Below, one piece after another: positions 33,099 to 42,193 of a stretch of 64,000 nucleotides of DNA. The first letter of the stretch is position 1. Every line of letters starts with the position of its first letter. The position numbers and the translations under genes were made by a program. The stretch is from contig NZ_CP031115.1 in NCBI RefSeq assembly GCF_003568865.1, forward strand, positions 2,170,001-2,234,000, in the 5' to 3' direction. The stretch comes from Rubrobacter indicoceani (GTDB lineage: Bacteria; Actinomycetota; Rubrobacteria; Rubrobacterales; Rubrobacteraceae). The notes under the pieces were generated by a model. It saw only the letters and a list, made by a program, of their open reading frames with translations. It was not told the DNA's origin and ran no database searches.

Positions 33099-33947
33099 GT
33101 GAAGCAGCCCCGGGAAAACCCCGTCGCCCCCACCTCGCGGTGGATGGCGGCGGCCCGGGCAAGGGAGACGGAGCGCGAGGACCGGCTCTTCAGCGACCCC
33201 CTGGCGGCGAGCCTCGCCGGGGACGAGGGCTTCGGCTGGCTGGAGCAGATGGAATCGCCCTACGGGGGGGCGACCGGGCCCGGGATGTACGCCGTCGTTC
33301 GGACCCGGTACTTCGACGATTTCCTGCTCGAAGCCTGCGAGCGGTCCGGTGCGGAGCAGGTCGTGCTGCTCGCCGCGGGCCTCGACACCCGCGCCTTCAG
33401 GCTTGAGTGGCCGTCCGGAGTAAAGCTCTTCGAGCTGGACCTGCCGGAGGTTCTCGGTCACAAGGAAGCCATCATAAAAGAGGCCCGGGCGACCCCGAAC
33501 TGTGAGCGACACCTGGTCTCGGCAGACCTCCAGAGAGACGACTGGCCGGACGCCCTCGAAGGGTGCGGCTATGATCCCGAAAAGCCGTCCGTCTGGCTTA
33601 TAGAGGGGCTGCTCTTCTACCTGACCCGTCGCTCCGTGCGCGAGCTGCTAGATAAAGTCGGGACGCTCTCCGGGCCCGGAGAGAGGCTCGGGCTGGATCT
33701 CATGAACTGGAACATGATGTTCTCTCCGGTCGCCTGGACGCAGATGAACGCCCTTGCCCGGCGTGGTGCGAAGGGACGCTTCGGCACCAACGTCCCGGAG
33801 GAGTTTCTGGCGGATCACGGCTGGAAAGCGACCGCCGTACAGTTCGGCGACGCGGACGCAAACTACGGTCGCCTCCCGACCGCTCCGGCCCCGAGACCTA
33901 TACCGGGCGTTCCGAGAAGCTTTTTCGTTACCGCCGCCCGCCTGTAG
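33099..33947 (+). CDS. Leucine carboxyl methyltransferase-like SAM-dependent methyltransferase
   Basis: 282 residues of the LCM/TIGR00027 type common in actinobacteria: TSRWMAAARARETEREDRLFSDPLAASLAGD at the start, RTRYFDDFLLEA, then the SAM loop VVLLAAGLDTRAFRLEWP and ELDLPEVLGHK, with WLIEGLLFYL late. The product is unknown; several relatives modify polyketides or lipids. GTG 33099 is six bases past the phaC stop, so it is probably co-transcribed with phaC. A longer upstream frame overlaps phaC and is not credible. Confidence 0.8.
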   Translation: MKQPRENPVAPTSRWMAAARARETEREDRLFSDPLAASLAGDEGFGWLEQMESPYGGATGPGMYAVVRTRYFDDFLLEACERSGAEQVVLLAAGLDTRAFRLEWPSGVKLFELDLPEVLGHKEAIIKEARATPNCERHLVSADLQRDDWPDALEGCGYDPEKPSVWLIEGLLFYLTRRSVRELLDKVGTLSGPGERLGLDLMNWNMMFSPVAWTQMNALARRGAKGRFGTNVPEEFLADHGWKATAVQFGDADANYGRLPTAPAPRPIPGVPRSFFVTAARL

Positions 33948-34009
33948 AACGACCCGCACCGGGAACCGGCATATAATCCTTCTCTCGCGTTTTGTGCAAG
34001 GGGAAAGCC

Positions 34010-34807
34010 GTGTCGAAGACACCGTCCATCAAAGAGGTCCGCAGGCTCTGGGACAGGAAAGCTTCCTACTGGGACAGGATGATGGGCGACGGAAACGCCT
34101 TTCAGGAAACCCTGATCTCACCCACCACCGAGCGGTTGCTGGGTGGGGTGTCGGACAGACGCATCCTTGAGATCGCCTGCGGCAACGGCGTTATGACCCG
34201 CCGTCTCGCCGCTCTCGGGGCCGAGGTCCTCGCCACCGATCTAAGCGAGACCTTCCTTGAACTCGCGCGGTTGCGACGGGCGGAGAACGCGGGCCGCATC
34301 GAGTACCGCCTCGCCGACGCCACCGACGAGGCACAACTCCTGGCCCTCGGTCATCCTTCCGGCTACGACGCGGCGGTCTGCAGCATGGCCCTGATGGACC
34401 TGCCGGAGATAGAGCCGCTCTTCCGGTCGCTCGCAAAGCTCCTGAGGCCGGGGGCGCCGTTCGTGTTCTCCGTGCAGCATCCGTGCTTTAACTCAAACGC
34501 CGCTACGATGGTCTCCGAAGGGTCCGACCGGGACGGTAAGCCCGCAACCGAAAACTCGGTCAGGGTCTCCGGCTACCTGAACGTCCCGCCCGGCAGGGGA
34601 GCGGGGATGCCCGGCGAACCAAACCCGCACTTCTACTTCCATCGCCCGCTGCACGAGCTTCTCGGGGCCGGCTTTGCAAACGGTTTCATCGTAGATGGGC
34701 TGGAGGAACCCGGTTTCCCCGAAGAAACCGATGCCCCGTATCCCTCAAGCTGGCGTAGTATCCGGGAGATACCACCCGTGCTGGTGGTCAGGATGAAAAG
34801 AGCCTAA
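34010..34807 (+). CDS. Class I SAM-dependent methyltransferase
   Basis: 265 residues. Motif I is ILEIACGNGVMTRRLAALGAEVLATDLS with the acidic ribose-binding residue, followed by YRLADATDEAQL and DAAVCSMALMDLPEIEPLFRSLAKLLRPGAPFVFS, the classical class I order. The target is not predictable. GTG 34010 follows AAGGGGAAA. TATAAT at 33972-33977 suggests its own promoter. The hydrolase gene follows after eight bases. Confidence 0.85.
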   Translation: MSKTPSIKEVRRLWDRKASYWDRMMGDGNAFQETLISPTTERLLGGVSDRRILEIACGNGVMTRRLAALGAEVLATDLSETFLELARLRRAENAGRIEYRLADATDEAQLLALGHPSGYDAAVCSMALMDLPEIEPLFRSLAKLLRPGAPFVFSVQHPCFNSNAATMVSEGSDRDGKPATENSVRVSGYLNVPPGRGAGMPGEPNPHFYFHRPLHELLGAGFANGFIVDGLEEPGFPEETDAPYPSSWRSIREIPPVLVVRMKRA

Positions 34808-34815
34808 GGAGAGAG

Positions 34816-35679
34816 ATGCTTTACCGGAACTTTGCAACCCAGGAAGAACTGGACGCCCAGTACAACCTCTACAACACCGTTCCCGACGTCACCGTCTACT
34901 CGGACTTCTACGCCGCAGAGACTGACAAAGTCCTTGCGGAGCTGAAGCACACCCTCAACGTCCCCTACGGCCCGACCCTGGATGAGCACGTGGACGTTTA
35001 TCCCGCAGATGCGGACGGACCGGCGCCCGTCCTGCTCTACATCCACGGCGGCTACTGGCGCGCCCGGACAAGCGGGGAGTTCGGGTTCGTGGCGCGCGGC
35101 CCGGTGTCAGAGGGCGTCGCGACCGTCTCGGTCAACTACTCGCTCTGCCCGAAGGTGAAGCTCGCGGAGATAGTGCGGCAGGTGCGGGCGAGCGTCGCCT
35201 GGGCCTACGAAAACGCCGAGTCGTTCGGGGGCGACCGCGACCGCATCCACGTCGCCGGGCATTCCGCCGGGGGCCACCTGGCCGCAACGCTCCTCATGAC
35301 CGACTGGCCCGGCGACTACGGCCTGCCCCGCGACATCATAAAAAGCGCAACGTGCATAAGCGGCCTCTTCGACCTCGGGCCGTTTCCGTACACCTTTATG
35401 CAGCCGCAGCTTCAGTTCACGTGGGAGGAGGTCCGGCTCTACAGCCCGCTTTTCCACATCCCGAAAGAAGCACCGCCCCTGCTGCTCGCCTACGGCGGCG
35501 AGGAGCCGGAGGAGATGAAGCGGCAGTCCGACGAGTTTCTTGCGGCGTGGAAAGAATCCGGGCTTTCCGGGGGGCGCATGGTTCTCGACGGCAAGAACCA
35601 CTACGACGTGATAGACGGTTTCCTTGATGCAGAGAGCGAGCTGTGTTCGGCGATTCTAGGGAGGATCCGGGCCGCATAG
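34816..35679 (+). CDS. Alpha/beta hydrolase, kynurenine formamidase-like
   Basis: 287-residue alpha/beta hydrolase. The oxyanion segment is LLYIHGGYWRARTSGEF, the nucleophile elbow GHSAGGHLA, and the late His is in GKNHYDVID. The HGGYW motif and overall layout are those of arylformamidase (kynurenine formamidase) and related carboxylesterases. No other tryptophan-breakdown gene is near, so the substrate is open. AGGAGAGAG precedes ATG; it is probably co-transcribed with the methyltransferase. Confidence 0.8.
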   Translation: MLYRNFATQEELDAQYNLYNTVPDVTVYSDFYAAETDKVLAELKHTLNVPYGPTLDEHVDVYPADADGPAPVLLYIHGGYWRARTSGEFGFVARGPVSEGVATVSVNYSLCPKVKLAEIVRQVRASVAWAYENAESFGGDRDRIHVAGHSAGGHLAATLLMTDWPGDYGLPRDIIKSATCISGLFDLGPFPYTFMQPQLQFTWEEVRLYSPLFHIPKEAPPLLLAYGGEEPEEMKRQSDEFLAAWKESGLSGGRMVLDGKNHYDVIDGFLDAESELCSAILGRIRAA

Positions 35680-35725
35680 CCCCGGCGGCGGTGTCCGGGG
35701 TACATCGTCTGCCGGAGCGTGGGTC

Positions 35726-36514
35726 TTGATCCAGCGGGGAACGGGTAAGCTCGCCTGGATGAGTTATCCGGGCGGAGAGAACAAACCGAGGCTCAGCGTC
35801 GTTATACCGACCCTGAACGAAGATGGGTACGCCGGCGACCTTCTACGGGATCTGGAAGGTCAGACAGAGCCTCCGGACGAGATAATCGTCGTGGATGCCG
35901 GTTCCTCGGACGGGACGGCGGCCCTTGTGAAAGGCTTCGCCGGAGCGCGGCTCCTGCACGGCTCACGCCCCGTTGCAAACGGCCGGAACCTGGGGGCCCG
36001 GGCGGCGCAGGGCGAGGTTCTTGTCTTTCTCGATGCGGACGTCCGCATCGGGGAAGATTTCCTTGAGCGTCTGGCCGATGAGTTCGGGCGGCGAAACCTG
36101 GACATCGCGTGTCCTGCGTACCGCCCCGACAACTCCACCCGGTCCGTGGAAGTTCTGCACGAGGTCGTCAACGCCCTGATCAAAAACCTCCAGCACATCC
36201 TGCCCTCGGGGTCGGGGGCTGCTCTTGTCGTGCGCCGGAGCCTCTTTGTCGAAGGCCGGGGCTTTGATCCCGGCCTGAAGTTCGACGACCTTGAGTTTGT
36301 ACGGCGGTTCGCAAGGGGGAAGCGTTTCGGCGTTCTTGCCCAGGAGGTCCGGGTCTCCGACCGTCGGTACCGCAAGGAGGGTCTTGCAAAACCCGCCCTG
36401 CGGTATTCTCTTCTGGCCCTGCTCTTCGCGCTGGGGCTCTTCCGACTTGCAAACGCAATAGGCTACGAGTTCGGGCAGCACGAGGCTCCGGCCCGGGACA
36501 ACCCCGGCGAATGA
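35726..36514 (+). CDS. Family 2 glycosyltransferase
   Basis: 262-residue GT-A fold transferase: LSVVIPTLNEDGYAGDLL, the nucleotide-sugar site IIVVDAGSSDGT, RNLGARAAQGEVLVFLDADVRI (DxD-like DAD) and a later acceptor region. A hydrophobic segment near residues 225-245 may tether it to the membrane. TTG 35726 has GGAG upstream at nine bases; ATG 35759 is an alternative beginning MSYPGG. Likely makes a glycolipid or carotenoid glycoside; the acceptor is unknown. Confidence 0.8.
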   Translation: MIQRGTGKLAWMSYPGGENKPRLSVVIPTLNEDGYAGDLLRDLEGQTEPPDEIIVVDAGSSDGTAALVKGFAGARLLHGSRPVANGRNLGARAAQGEVLVFLDADVRIGEDFLERLADEFGRRNLDIACPAYRPDNSTRSVEVLHEVVNALIKNLQHILPSGSGAALVVRRSLFVEGRGFDPGLKFDDLEFVRRFARGKRFGVLAQEVRVSDRRYRKEGLAKPALRYSLLALLFALGLFRLANAIGYEFGQHEAPARDNPGE

Positions 36515-36565
36515 TAGAACCGCTCCCGCGTTCGGGGAATAAAATCACCGCACGGTGGACTACAG

Positions 36566-36584
36566 CCCGGTCCCAGGGACCGGG
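36566..36584. other. Perfect small hairpin upstream of the zinc-ribbon gene
   Basis: CCCGGTCC-CAG-GGACCGGG is an 8-base-pair stem with a 3-base loop in the 93-base gap between the glycosyltransferase and zinc-ribbon genes. No T run follows, so it is at best a weak terminator, or a site in the leader of the next gene. Confidence 0.4.
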
Positions 36585-36607
36585 CCAGAAAACGGAGGCC
36601 TGATGGC

Positions 36608-36820
36608 GTGGCGATAGAGATGACCGGGGGGGAGATCATCCGCGAGCGCGGCACGGTCGTTACCTTCCATCAGAAGTGCGAGAACTGCGGCTACGTCTAC
36701 GATTTCAACAAGACAACGATCGTCCCCGCGTACTCTTCGCGCAAGGTTCGTCCGTTTACCTGCGAGAACTGCGGCCACTATCAGGAGGTCGAGGCGCGCC
36801 ACTTCAAGGAGGAGAGCTGA
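36608..36820 (+). CDS. Small zinc-ribbon protein
   Basis: 70 residues with two CxxC knuckles (CENCGYVYDF at 24-33 and CENCGHYQEV at 52-61), a four-Cys zinc ribbon. No other domain. It could bind nucleic acid or a protein partner; I do not recognise a named family. GTG 36608 follows GGAGG at nine bases. Its stop is one base from the peptidase start, so the two are translated from one transcript. Confidence 0.7.
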   Translation: MAIEMTGGEIIRERGTVVTFHQKCENCGYVYDFNKTTIVPAYSSRKVRPFTCENCGHYQEVEARHFKEES

Positions 36821-36821
36821 C

Positions 36822-38753
36822 ATGCCGGAAGTCGCACCTTACGGTTCGTGGAGATCCCCGATAAGCGCCGGAGACATCTCATCCGGCGGGGTCGGCCTGG
36901 GGCAGATCCAGCTCGACGGCGAGGCGGTCTACTGGAGCGAGGTCCGACCGAAGGAGGGCGGGCGCACCGTGATAGTCCGCCGCGCCGAGGACGGCTCGAC
37001 AACGGACGTGAACCCCGCACCCTTCAACGCCCGGACCCGCGTCCACGAGTACGGCGGCGGAAGCTACGTCGTCCACGCCGGAACCGTCTATTTCTCTAAC
37101 TTCTCGGATCAGCGAGTCTACCGGATAAAGCCCGGCGGGGAGCCGGAGCCGCTCACGGACAACGACGGCTGTCGCTACGCGGACTTCTCTGTGGACGTTT
37201 CAGGAGACAAGCTGCTGTGCGTTCGGGAGGACCACCGCTCCGGCGGCGAGCCGGTCAACGAGGTGGTGGCCCTCTCGCTGTCGGACGGGTCCGAGAAAGT
37301 CCTTGCAAGCGGCCGCGACTTCTACGCCTCGCCGTGCAGCGGACGGGACGGTGAGTTTCTTGCCTGCCTCGGCTGGGATCACCCGAACATGCCCTGGGAC
37401 GGCACGGAGCTTCTGCTCCTGGCCGTGGACGAGAACGGCGACGCAGCAGGCGAACCGCGCGTTGTAGCCGGTGGCCCGTCCGAGTCCGTCCTGCAGCCCC
37501 GCTTCGACCACTCGCCCGGCAGGGACGGCGACCTCTACTTTATCTCCGACCGCACCGGCTGGTGGAACCTCTACCGCTTCGACGGCGACGGTATCTCCTC
37601 CCTTCACGAAAAGAAGGCCGAGTTCGCCGGGCCGCAGTGGCAGCTCGGGACCTCCCGCTACGACTTTCTTCCCGACGGGCGTCTGGTCTGCGCGTACCTT
37701 GCAGGTGGCATCTCCCACCTCGCCGTCCTTGATCCCGAAACCGGAGACCTCGGGGACGTAGACCTTCCGTACTCCGTTATCGGGGGTGTCCGGGCGGGCG
37801 GAGGCTCGGTGTACTTCAACGCCGGTTCCTCCTCGGAGCCCTCCGTGCTTGCCGGGATAACGCTCGGGGGCGAGGTGCGGGTGATAAAACGCTCCCGCGA
37901 GGTGGATCTGGATACCGGATACCTCTCCTCCCCCGAGACGGTGGAGTTCCCGACCGGGGCCGGCCTCACCGCGCACGCCTTTTACTACGGGCCGAAAAAC
38001 CGCGACTACAGAGCCCCCGAGGGGGAACTGCCGCCGCTTATCGTGATGAGCCATGGCGGCCCGACTTCCATGACCTCTTCCGCTTTCAGCCTCGGGGTGC
38101 AGTTCTGGACAAGCCGGGGCTTCGCCGTTCTGGACGTAAACTACGGCGGCTCCTCGGGCTACGGGCGGGAGTACCGCGAACGCCTGAACGGCAACTGGGG
38201 CGTCGTGGACGTCGCGGACTGCGCAAACGGCGCGAAGTACCTCGCGGACCAGGGCCTCGTGGACGGTGACCGTCTGGCGATAACGGGCGGGAGCGCGGGC
38301 GGCTACACGACCCTCTCGGCGCTTGCGTTCACGGACGTGTTCTCGGCCGGGGCGAGCCACTACGGGGTCAGCGACCTGACCGCTCTTGCAAAGGAGACGC
38401 ACAAGTTCGAGTCGCGGTACCTGGACGGGTTGATCGGACCATACCCGGCGGCCGAGGGGCTTTACCGGGAGCGGTCGCCGATCAACCACGTAGAGGGACT
38501 CTCCGCCCCGGTCGTTTTCTTTCAGGGGCTCGAGGACAGGATAGTCCCCCCGAATCAGGCGGAGATGATGGTCGCCGCGCTCCGCGAGAAGGGCATCCCC
38601 GTGGCCTACGTTCCGTTCGAAGGCGAGCAACACGGTTTTCGCCGCTCCGAGAACATAGAGCGGGCCCTGGAAGGCGAACTCTACTTCTACTCAAAGGTCT
38701 TCGGCTTCGAACCGGCGGACGACATAGAGCCGCTCACCATCGAGAACCTCTGA
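36822..38753 (+). CDS. S9-family prolyl oligopeptidase-like serine peptidase
   Basis: 643 residues. Residues 1 to about 370 form a beta-propeller-like region; the C-terminal alpha/beta hydrolase domain has PLIVMSHGGPTS, the nucleophile in TGGSAGGYTTLSAL, Asp in LEDRIVPPNQ and His in EQHGFRR. This is the acylaminoacyl-peptidase/dipeptidyl-peptidase branch of S9. No signal peptide, so it acts in the cytosol on small peptides. AAGGAGGAG precedes ATG. It follows the zinc-ribbon gene by one base. Confidence 0.9.
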   Translation: MPEVAPYGSWRSPISAGDISSGGVGLGQIQLDGEAVYWSEVRPKEGGRTVIVRRAEDGSTTDVNPAPFNARTRVHEYGGGSYVVHAGTVYFSNFSDQRVYRIKPGGEPEPLTDNDGCRYADFSVDVSGDKLLCVREDHRSGGEPVNEVVALSLSDGSEKVLASGRDFYASPCSGRDGEFLACLGWDHPNMPWDGTELLLLAVDENGDAAGEPRVVAGGPSESVLQPRFDHSPGRDGDLYFISDRTGWWNLYRFDGDGISSLHEKKAEFAGPQWQLGTSRYDFLPDGRLVCAYLAGGISHLAVLDPETGDLGDVDLPYSVIGGVRAGGGSVYFNAGSSSEPSVLAGITLGGEVRVIKRSREVDLDTGYLSSPETVEFPTGAGLTAHAFYYGPKNRDYRAPEGELPPLIVMSHGGPTSMTSSAFSLGVQFWTSRGFAVLDVNYGGSSGYGREYRERLNGNWGVVDVADCANGAKYLADQGLVDGDRLAITGGSAGGYTTLSALAFTDVFSAGASHYGVSDLTALAKETHKFESRYLDGLIGPYPAAEGLYRERSPINHVEGLSAPVVFFQGLEDRIVPPNQAEMMVAALREKGIPVAYVPFEGEQHGFRRSENIERALEGELYFYSKVFGFEPADDIEPLTIENL

Positions 38754-38778
38754 TACCGGGCATGGGATCAGGGGTGGA

Positions 38779-39498
38779 TCAGGTATACGAACTCGCCGGA
38801 CGGGGCTCCAGCTCCGAGCGCATGACCGGCCGACCGTCCGAGTCGGATATAAGTACGGCTCGGGCGTTCTGCCGCAGTACGGCGGCGTTCATCTCGCACT
38901 CTATCTCGCTGGCTCCGGTGCCGATAAAGGTTCCGCTCTCGACGGTCGTACCGTCGCGCCGCTCGACGGTGACGGTGTATACCTCTCCGTCTTCGAGTCC
39001 GCTCAGCTCCATGATCACCTCGGTCCCCCAGGTGTGGGCGATGACCGCTCCGTCGCTGGCGATGCCCTGCGGGGCATCCGGAAAGGAGATCTCCTCCGTA
39101 TCCCCGAGGCCCGGGTCACCGCCGTCCGGGAGAAACGCAAGCAGAACCCCGACCCCCACGAAGACCGCGAAGATCGCAGCTGCGGCGGGAATCGCGTACC
39201 TTTCGGAACCGGACCGACGCCCCGAGCCGCCGAGAACCCGTGCGACGACGCGATCCTCCAGGTCCGGGGAGGGGTCGGCTTCTGTTCTCGCTCCGCCGTC
39301 GCTGAGCATCTTCGCCGTCTCCCGCAGCTCTACCTCTTCCCGGCGGCAGGCCGGGCATCCGGCGAGGTGTCGGTCGAGTTCCTCCCTCTCGGTGGTGGTC
39401 AACCCCGCCCCACCGAGCAGGCTCGCGCCGAGCAGTTCCCGGCAGCGGCGACAATTCTCGCCCCTCACAAGCTCATCGTTCATCGGTTCGTCGCCCAT
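38779..39498 (-). CDS. Zinc-type anti-sigma factor (ZAS, RskA-like)
   Basis: 239 residues: an N-terminal cytosolic zinc anti-sigma domain with HxxxCxxC (His44, Cys48, Cys51 in HLAGCPACRR) and an extra CRRC at 16-19; one membrane segment (AIPAAAAIFAVFVGVGVLLAF); and an extracytoplasmic anti-sigma-K-like domain. It binds the ECF sigma factor encoded just upstream, whose end it overlaps by 26 bases. ATG 39498 has GGAG at eight bases. Redox or envelope stress acting on the zinc site or the outer domain could release the sigma factor. Confidence 0.9.
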   Translation of the reverse strand: MGDEPMNDELVRGENCRRCRELLGASLLGGAGLTTTEREELDRHLAGCPACRREEVELRETAKMLSDGGARTEADPSPDLEDRVVARVLGGSGRRSGSERYAIPAAAAIFAVFVGVGVLLAFLPDGGDPGLGDTEEISFPDAPQGIASDGAVIAHTWGTEVIMELSGLEDGEVYTVTVERRDGTTVESGTFIGTGASEIECEMNAAVLRQNARAVLISDSDGRPVMRSELEPRPASSYT

Positions 39499-40201
39499 CG
39501 GATGACTCCATCTCTTCCAGGATCAGGCGCAGGGATTTTAAGGCGTAGAAGGCCCGGCTGCGAAGGGTTCCGACGGGTATGCCGAGTTCTTCGGACAGTT
39601 CCGCGTAAGGCCGGCCCCGGTAGTGAACCTCGGTCACCACGACGCGATGCTCCTCTCTGAGACGTCCGAGAGCCTCTGAGATAAGCATCTCCCTAGATAC
39701 CGCTTCGGTCGGGTCTTCACTGCCGTGAAAGCGTCTAAAGCGCTCCTGCGACCCGTAGGAGGCGAGCGACGGACGGGCACGCCTGGCACGCACCACGTCG
39801 GTTATAAGGTTGCGGGTTATGGCGAAGAGCCACGTCCGGCGCGACGCCCGGCGGACATCGAACCGGTCCCGCGAACGCCACGCTTTCACGAAGGTCTCCT
39901 GCACGACCTCCTCGGCCAGACCCCGGTCCCCGAGCGACCGGTACGCGAACCCGAAGAGTTCCCCGGCGTGTTCACCGTAGGCAGCGCGCAGCTTCCCTTC
40001 TTCTTCCCGGCGCTTTGTCCGGGACCGGAGGCGCAGCAGAAACCCGGAACCGCCCCCGGAGTCCTCACCGGCTTCCACGGCCCGGAGGGGCGCATCCCGC
40101 CCGGACGTCCTGTCCTGCCCGGGCCTACTTCTATTCGACGATTCTTCCGGCATCGAATCCGTTTCGCTCTCCTCGGGGTCGGCCGACAACGGGAACTTCA
40201 T
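39473..40201 (-). CDS. ECF RNA polymerase sigma factor
   Basis: 242 residues. Region 2 is LFGFAYRSLGDRGLAEEVVQETFVKAWRSRDRF; region 4 is LREEHRVVVTEVHYRGRPYAELSEELGIPVGTLRSRAFYALKSLR. An unusually long, charged N-terminal tail of about 70 residues precedes region 2. The start at 40201 is fixed by GGAGG nine bases upstream. It overlaps its anti-sigma gene. The genes upstream encode an LPDTG surface protein and a sortase, so the envelope is the likely target. Confidence 0.9.
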   Translation of the reverse strand: MKFPLSADPEESETDSMPEESSNRSRPGQDRTSGRDAPLRAVEAGEDSGGGSGFLLRLRSRTKRREEEGKLRAAYGEHAGELFGFAYRSLGDRGLAEEVVQETFVKAWRSRDRFDVRRASRRTWLFAITRNLITDVVRARRARPSLASYGSQERFRRFHGSEDPTEAVSREMLISEALGRLREEHRVVVTEVHYRGRPYAELSEELGIPVGTLRSRAFYALKSLRLILEEMESSDGRRTDER

Positions 40202-40280
40202 GTTAACCGACCTCCGGCGAACAGGACGCCAGACGGCGGAGCGGATCACCCGCCCCGCCGTCGTTGTTGAAGTTCTGCCG

Positions 40281-40306
40281 CGGCCCCGAGGAATCATTCG
40301 GGGCCG
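40281..40306. other. Perfect 9-bp hairpin between the surface-protein and sigma genes
   Basis: CGGCCCCGA and TCGGGGCCG enclose an 8-base loop in the 169-base gap. It stands 65 bases past the surface-protein stop on the minus strand and could be its terminator, although there is no T run. Confidence 0.5.
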
Positions 40307-40370
40307 ACGGTGTGGAGGTTGACCGGCGGGGCGGCCCGAGCGAACCTCACGCTGCCCCGGAGACTCTAGA

Positions 40371-41381
40371 TTACCGGGCGTCCGGACGCCTGACACGGAG
40401 GACGAGCATCGTCGCCGCGCCCGCCGCAAGAAGCCCGGCTCCGGCCACCGCCGCGGCTGAGGCTCCGCCGGTGTCGGGAAGGGCGGTCTCCGCGCCGCCG
40501 GTGGTCATCATCCCGGCGTCCCCGGCCGGGATGGCGAACCCGGTTACAACGAGGCCGCCGCCGATGGCCCCGACCTCGCTGGCCGCGCCGGAGTCGAGGT
40601 CGATGGTGTAGAGGCTTGAAGCCTGACCCTCACCCGGCTGGAGCGTCGCGTAGGCCGCGCCGTCCGGCGAGATGTCGAAGCCGGTGTTCGCCGTGAAAGG
40701 CACCCCGACCGAACCGACCGTCGAGAGAACTCCGGGGTTGGCGTCCTGCTGCACCAGGTCCCCGGTGGCGAGGTCGAGGTCGTACAGCATGGTGTCCTCA
40801 GCGTCGGGAACGTTGTTGGTGTACCCGGCCCCAACGACGGCGGGCTGTTCACCGGCGTTCTCGTCGCTTTCGTCGTAGGCGAGCGCGCCGTCTACGGTCG
40901 TCTCGAGTTCGGAGTCGAGGTCGGTGAGGCGCAGGTTCTGCCCCGCGTCGGTTACGACCCTTATGGCGTCGGCGGTCGGGTTGAAGTCAAAGCCGAGGAC
41001 GGACCCTTCCAGGGCCGGGTCGGTGGTGCCGACGGTCGTCGCCACGCCGGTGGCCGGGTCTACTGTGTAGACGGTGCTTGACGCGCCGATAGCGTAGAGT
41101 TCGCCGGTCGCCGGGCGGAAGTCCATACCGAGTATCGTGTCGCCCGAGGCGTCGCCCGTCACCGGAACGGTCGCGTTCACCGTGGCGGGGCTGGACGGAT
41201 CAAAGGCCACAAGCTCCCCGGCGTCCGTCAGACCGTAAACGGAGTCCGCCGTCTGGGCGTGGGCCCCGACCGCGCCGAAGGTCATCATGCCGAACGTCGC
41301 CCCCCCGAGAAGAAAGAGCTTCATGGCTTTTCCGACCCCTCCGGTCGTCTCCGCTCCGAGCGTTCCCGAAGTATCCTGCAA
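40371..41381 (-). CDS. DUF4394-type surface protein with LPDTG sorting signal
   Basis: 336 residues. An N-terminal signal peptide (KLFLLGGATFGMMTFGAVGAHAQ, about 20-43) is followed by repeated beta-propeller-like units (YGLTDAGELVAFDP, ELYAIGASSTVYTVDPATG), which match the DUF4394 pattern, and a C-terminal sorting signal: LPDTG, a hydrophobic stretch (ASAAAVAGAGLLAAGAATML) and a basic tail (RVRRPDAR). It is therefore exported and covalently anchored, most likely by the sortase encoded 69 bases upstream. TTG 41381 follows GGGAG; ATG 41324 is another possible start. Function unknown. Confidence 0.8.
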   Translation of the reverse strand: MQDTSGTLGAETTGGVGKAMKLFLLGGATFGMMTFGAVGAHAQTADSVYGLTDAGELVAFDPSSPATVNATVPVTGDASGDTILGMDFRPATGELYAIGASSTVYTVDPATGVATTVGTTDPALEGSVLGFDFNPTADAIRVVTDAGQNLRLTDLDSELETTVDGALAYDESDENAGEQPAVVGAGYTNNVPDAEDTMLYDLDLATGDLVQQDANPGVLSTVGSVGVPFTANTGFDISPDGAAYATLQPGEGQASSLYTIDLDSGAASEVGAIGGGLVVTGFAIPAGDAGMMTTGGAETALPDTGGASAAAVAGAGLLAAGAATMLVLRVRRPDAR

Positions 41382-41450
41382 GGTGATGCTCCCTTCGTCG
41401 TTTCCCTGCGCTGTATTCCAAAGGGTCTACGAAAGGATAAGGGTCTTCGT

Positions 41451-42158
41451 TCAGACGCCCCGGGGATTCGGCCCGGGGCTTTTGGAGGCGGCCCGGTCGG
41501 GGCTGTTCGCGTCAGGCTTCGCCTCGCGGGTCAGGACAAGCTCGGCCTGAACAATGAGCCGCCTTGAATAATCCGGCAGGGTACAGGTCTGAAGGCTGAC
41601 GATGCGCTTCCCGGCGACCGGCTCGGTCACGGAGGTTTCTTTCGGGGATACGACCATCTCCCGAAACACCTCGTAGACGTACTCGGTGCCGTCCGAGTCT
41701 TTCAGCAGCACCCGGTCCCCCTCGACAAGACGGTTGAGGTCGTAGAAGACAAGGAAGCTTCCGGTGTTCGGGTAGCCGAGCCGATGCCCTGCTATGTAGA
41801 CGTTCGCCCCGGGCTCCCACGGAAAACCGGTTCCGCGGACGTGGACCGCCCCCGCGTCAAGGGCCGCGTTGTTGTCCGGAGCTGCGGTGTACACCGGAAC
41901 GTCCGACACCCGGCTCATCTTCGGGACGGTCAACCGAAGCGTCTCGTCCTGCGGTACGGCGACTTCCGCTCTCTCCCCCTCCTCCCGGCCCCCGACGGAG
42001 GGCGGCGTGAGGCCCGAGATCATGAAGACGGCGGCGAACGTGACCAGCCCGACCCCGAGGAGGGCGAGAACCCGCCGGAGCCACCGCTCCCGGAAGACCT
42101 CGCGCTTCCACCGGGCCCGCTCGACGCGGGTCCACCCGTCGTAGTCGGAGGGCCTCAT
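41451..42158 (-). CDS. Sortase (class D/E-like)
   Basis: 235 residues: a basic cytosolic tail, one membrane segment (VLALLGVGLVTFAAVFMISGL), and an extracellular catalytic domain with His in IAGHRLGYPNTGSF, Cys in SLQTCTLPDY and Arg in SRRLIVQAEL, the sortase triad. The single N-terminal anchor fits class D or E. Class E usually recognises LAxTG, whereas the neighbouring substrate has LPDTG, so class D-like preference is possible. The two form a sortase-substrate pair on one strand. Confidence 0.9.
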   Translation of the reverse strand: MRPSDYDGWTRVERARWKREVFRERWLRRVLALLGVGLVTFAAVFMISGLTPPSVGGREEGERAEVAVPQDETLRLTVPKMSRVSDVPVYTAAPDNNAALDAGAVHVRGTGFPWEPGANVYIAGHRLGYPNTGSFLVFYDLNRLVEGDRVLLKDSDGTEYVYEVFREMVVSPKETSVTEPVAGKRIVSLQTCTLPDYSRRLIVQAELVLTREAKPDANSPDRAASKSPGPNPRGV

Positions 42159-42193
42159 GGAAGAAGGTGCCGGAGAATTAGCGAGCGTCTCAA

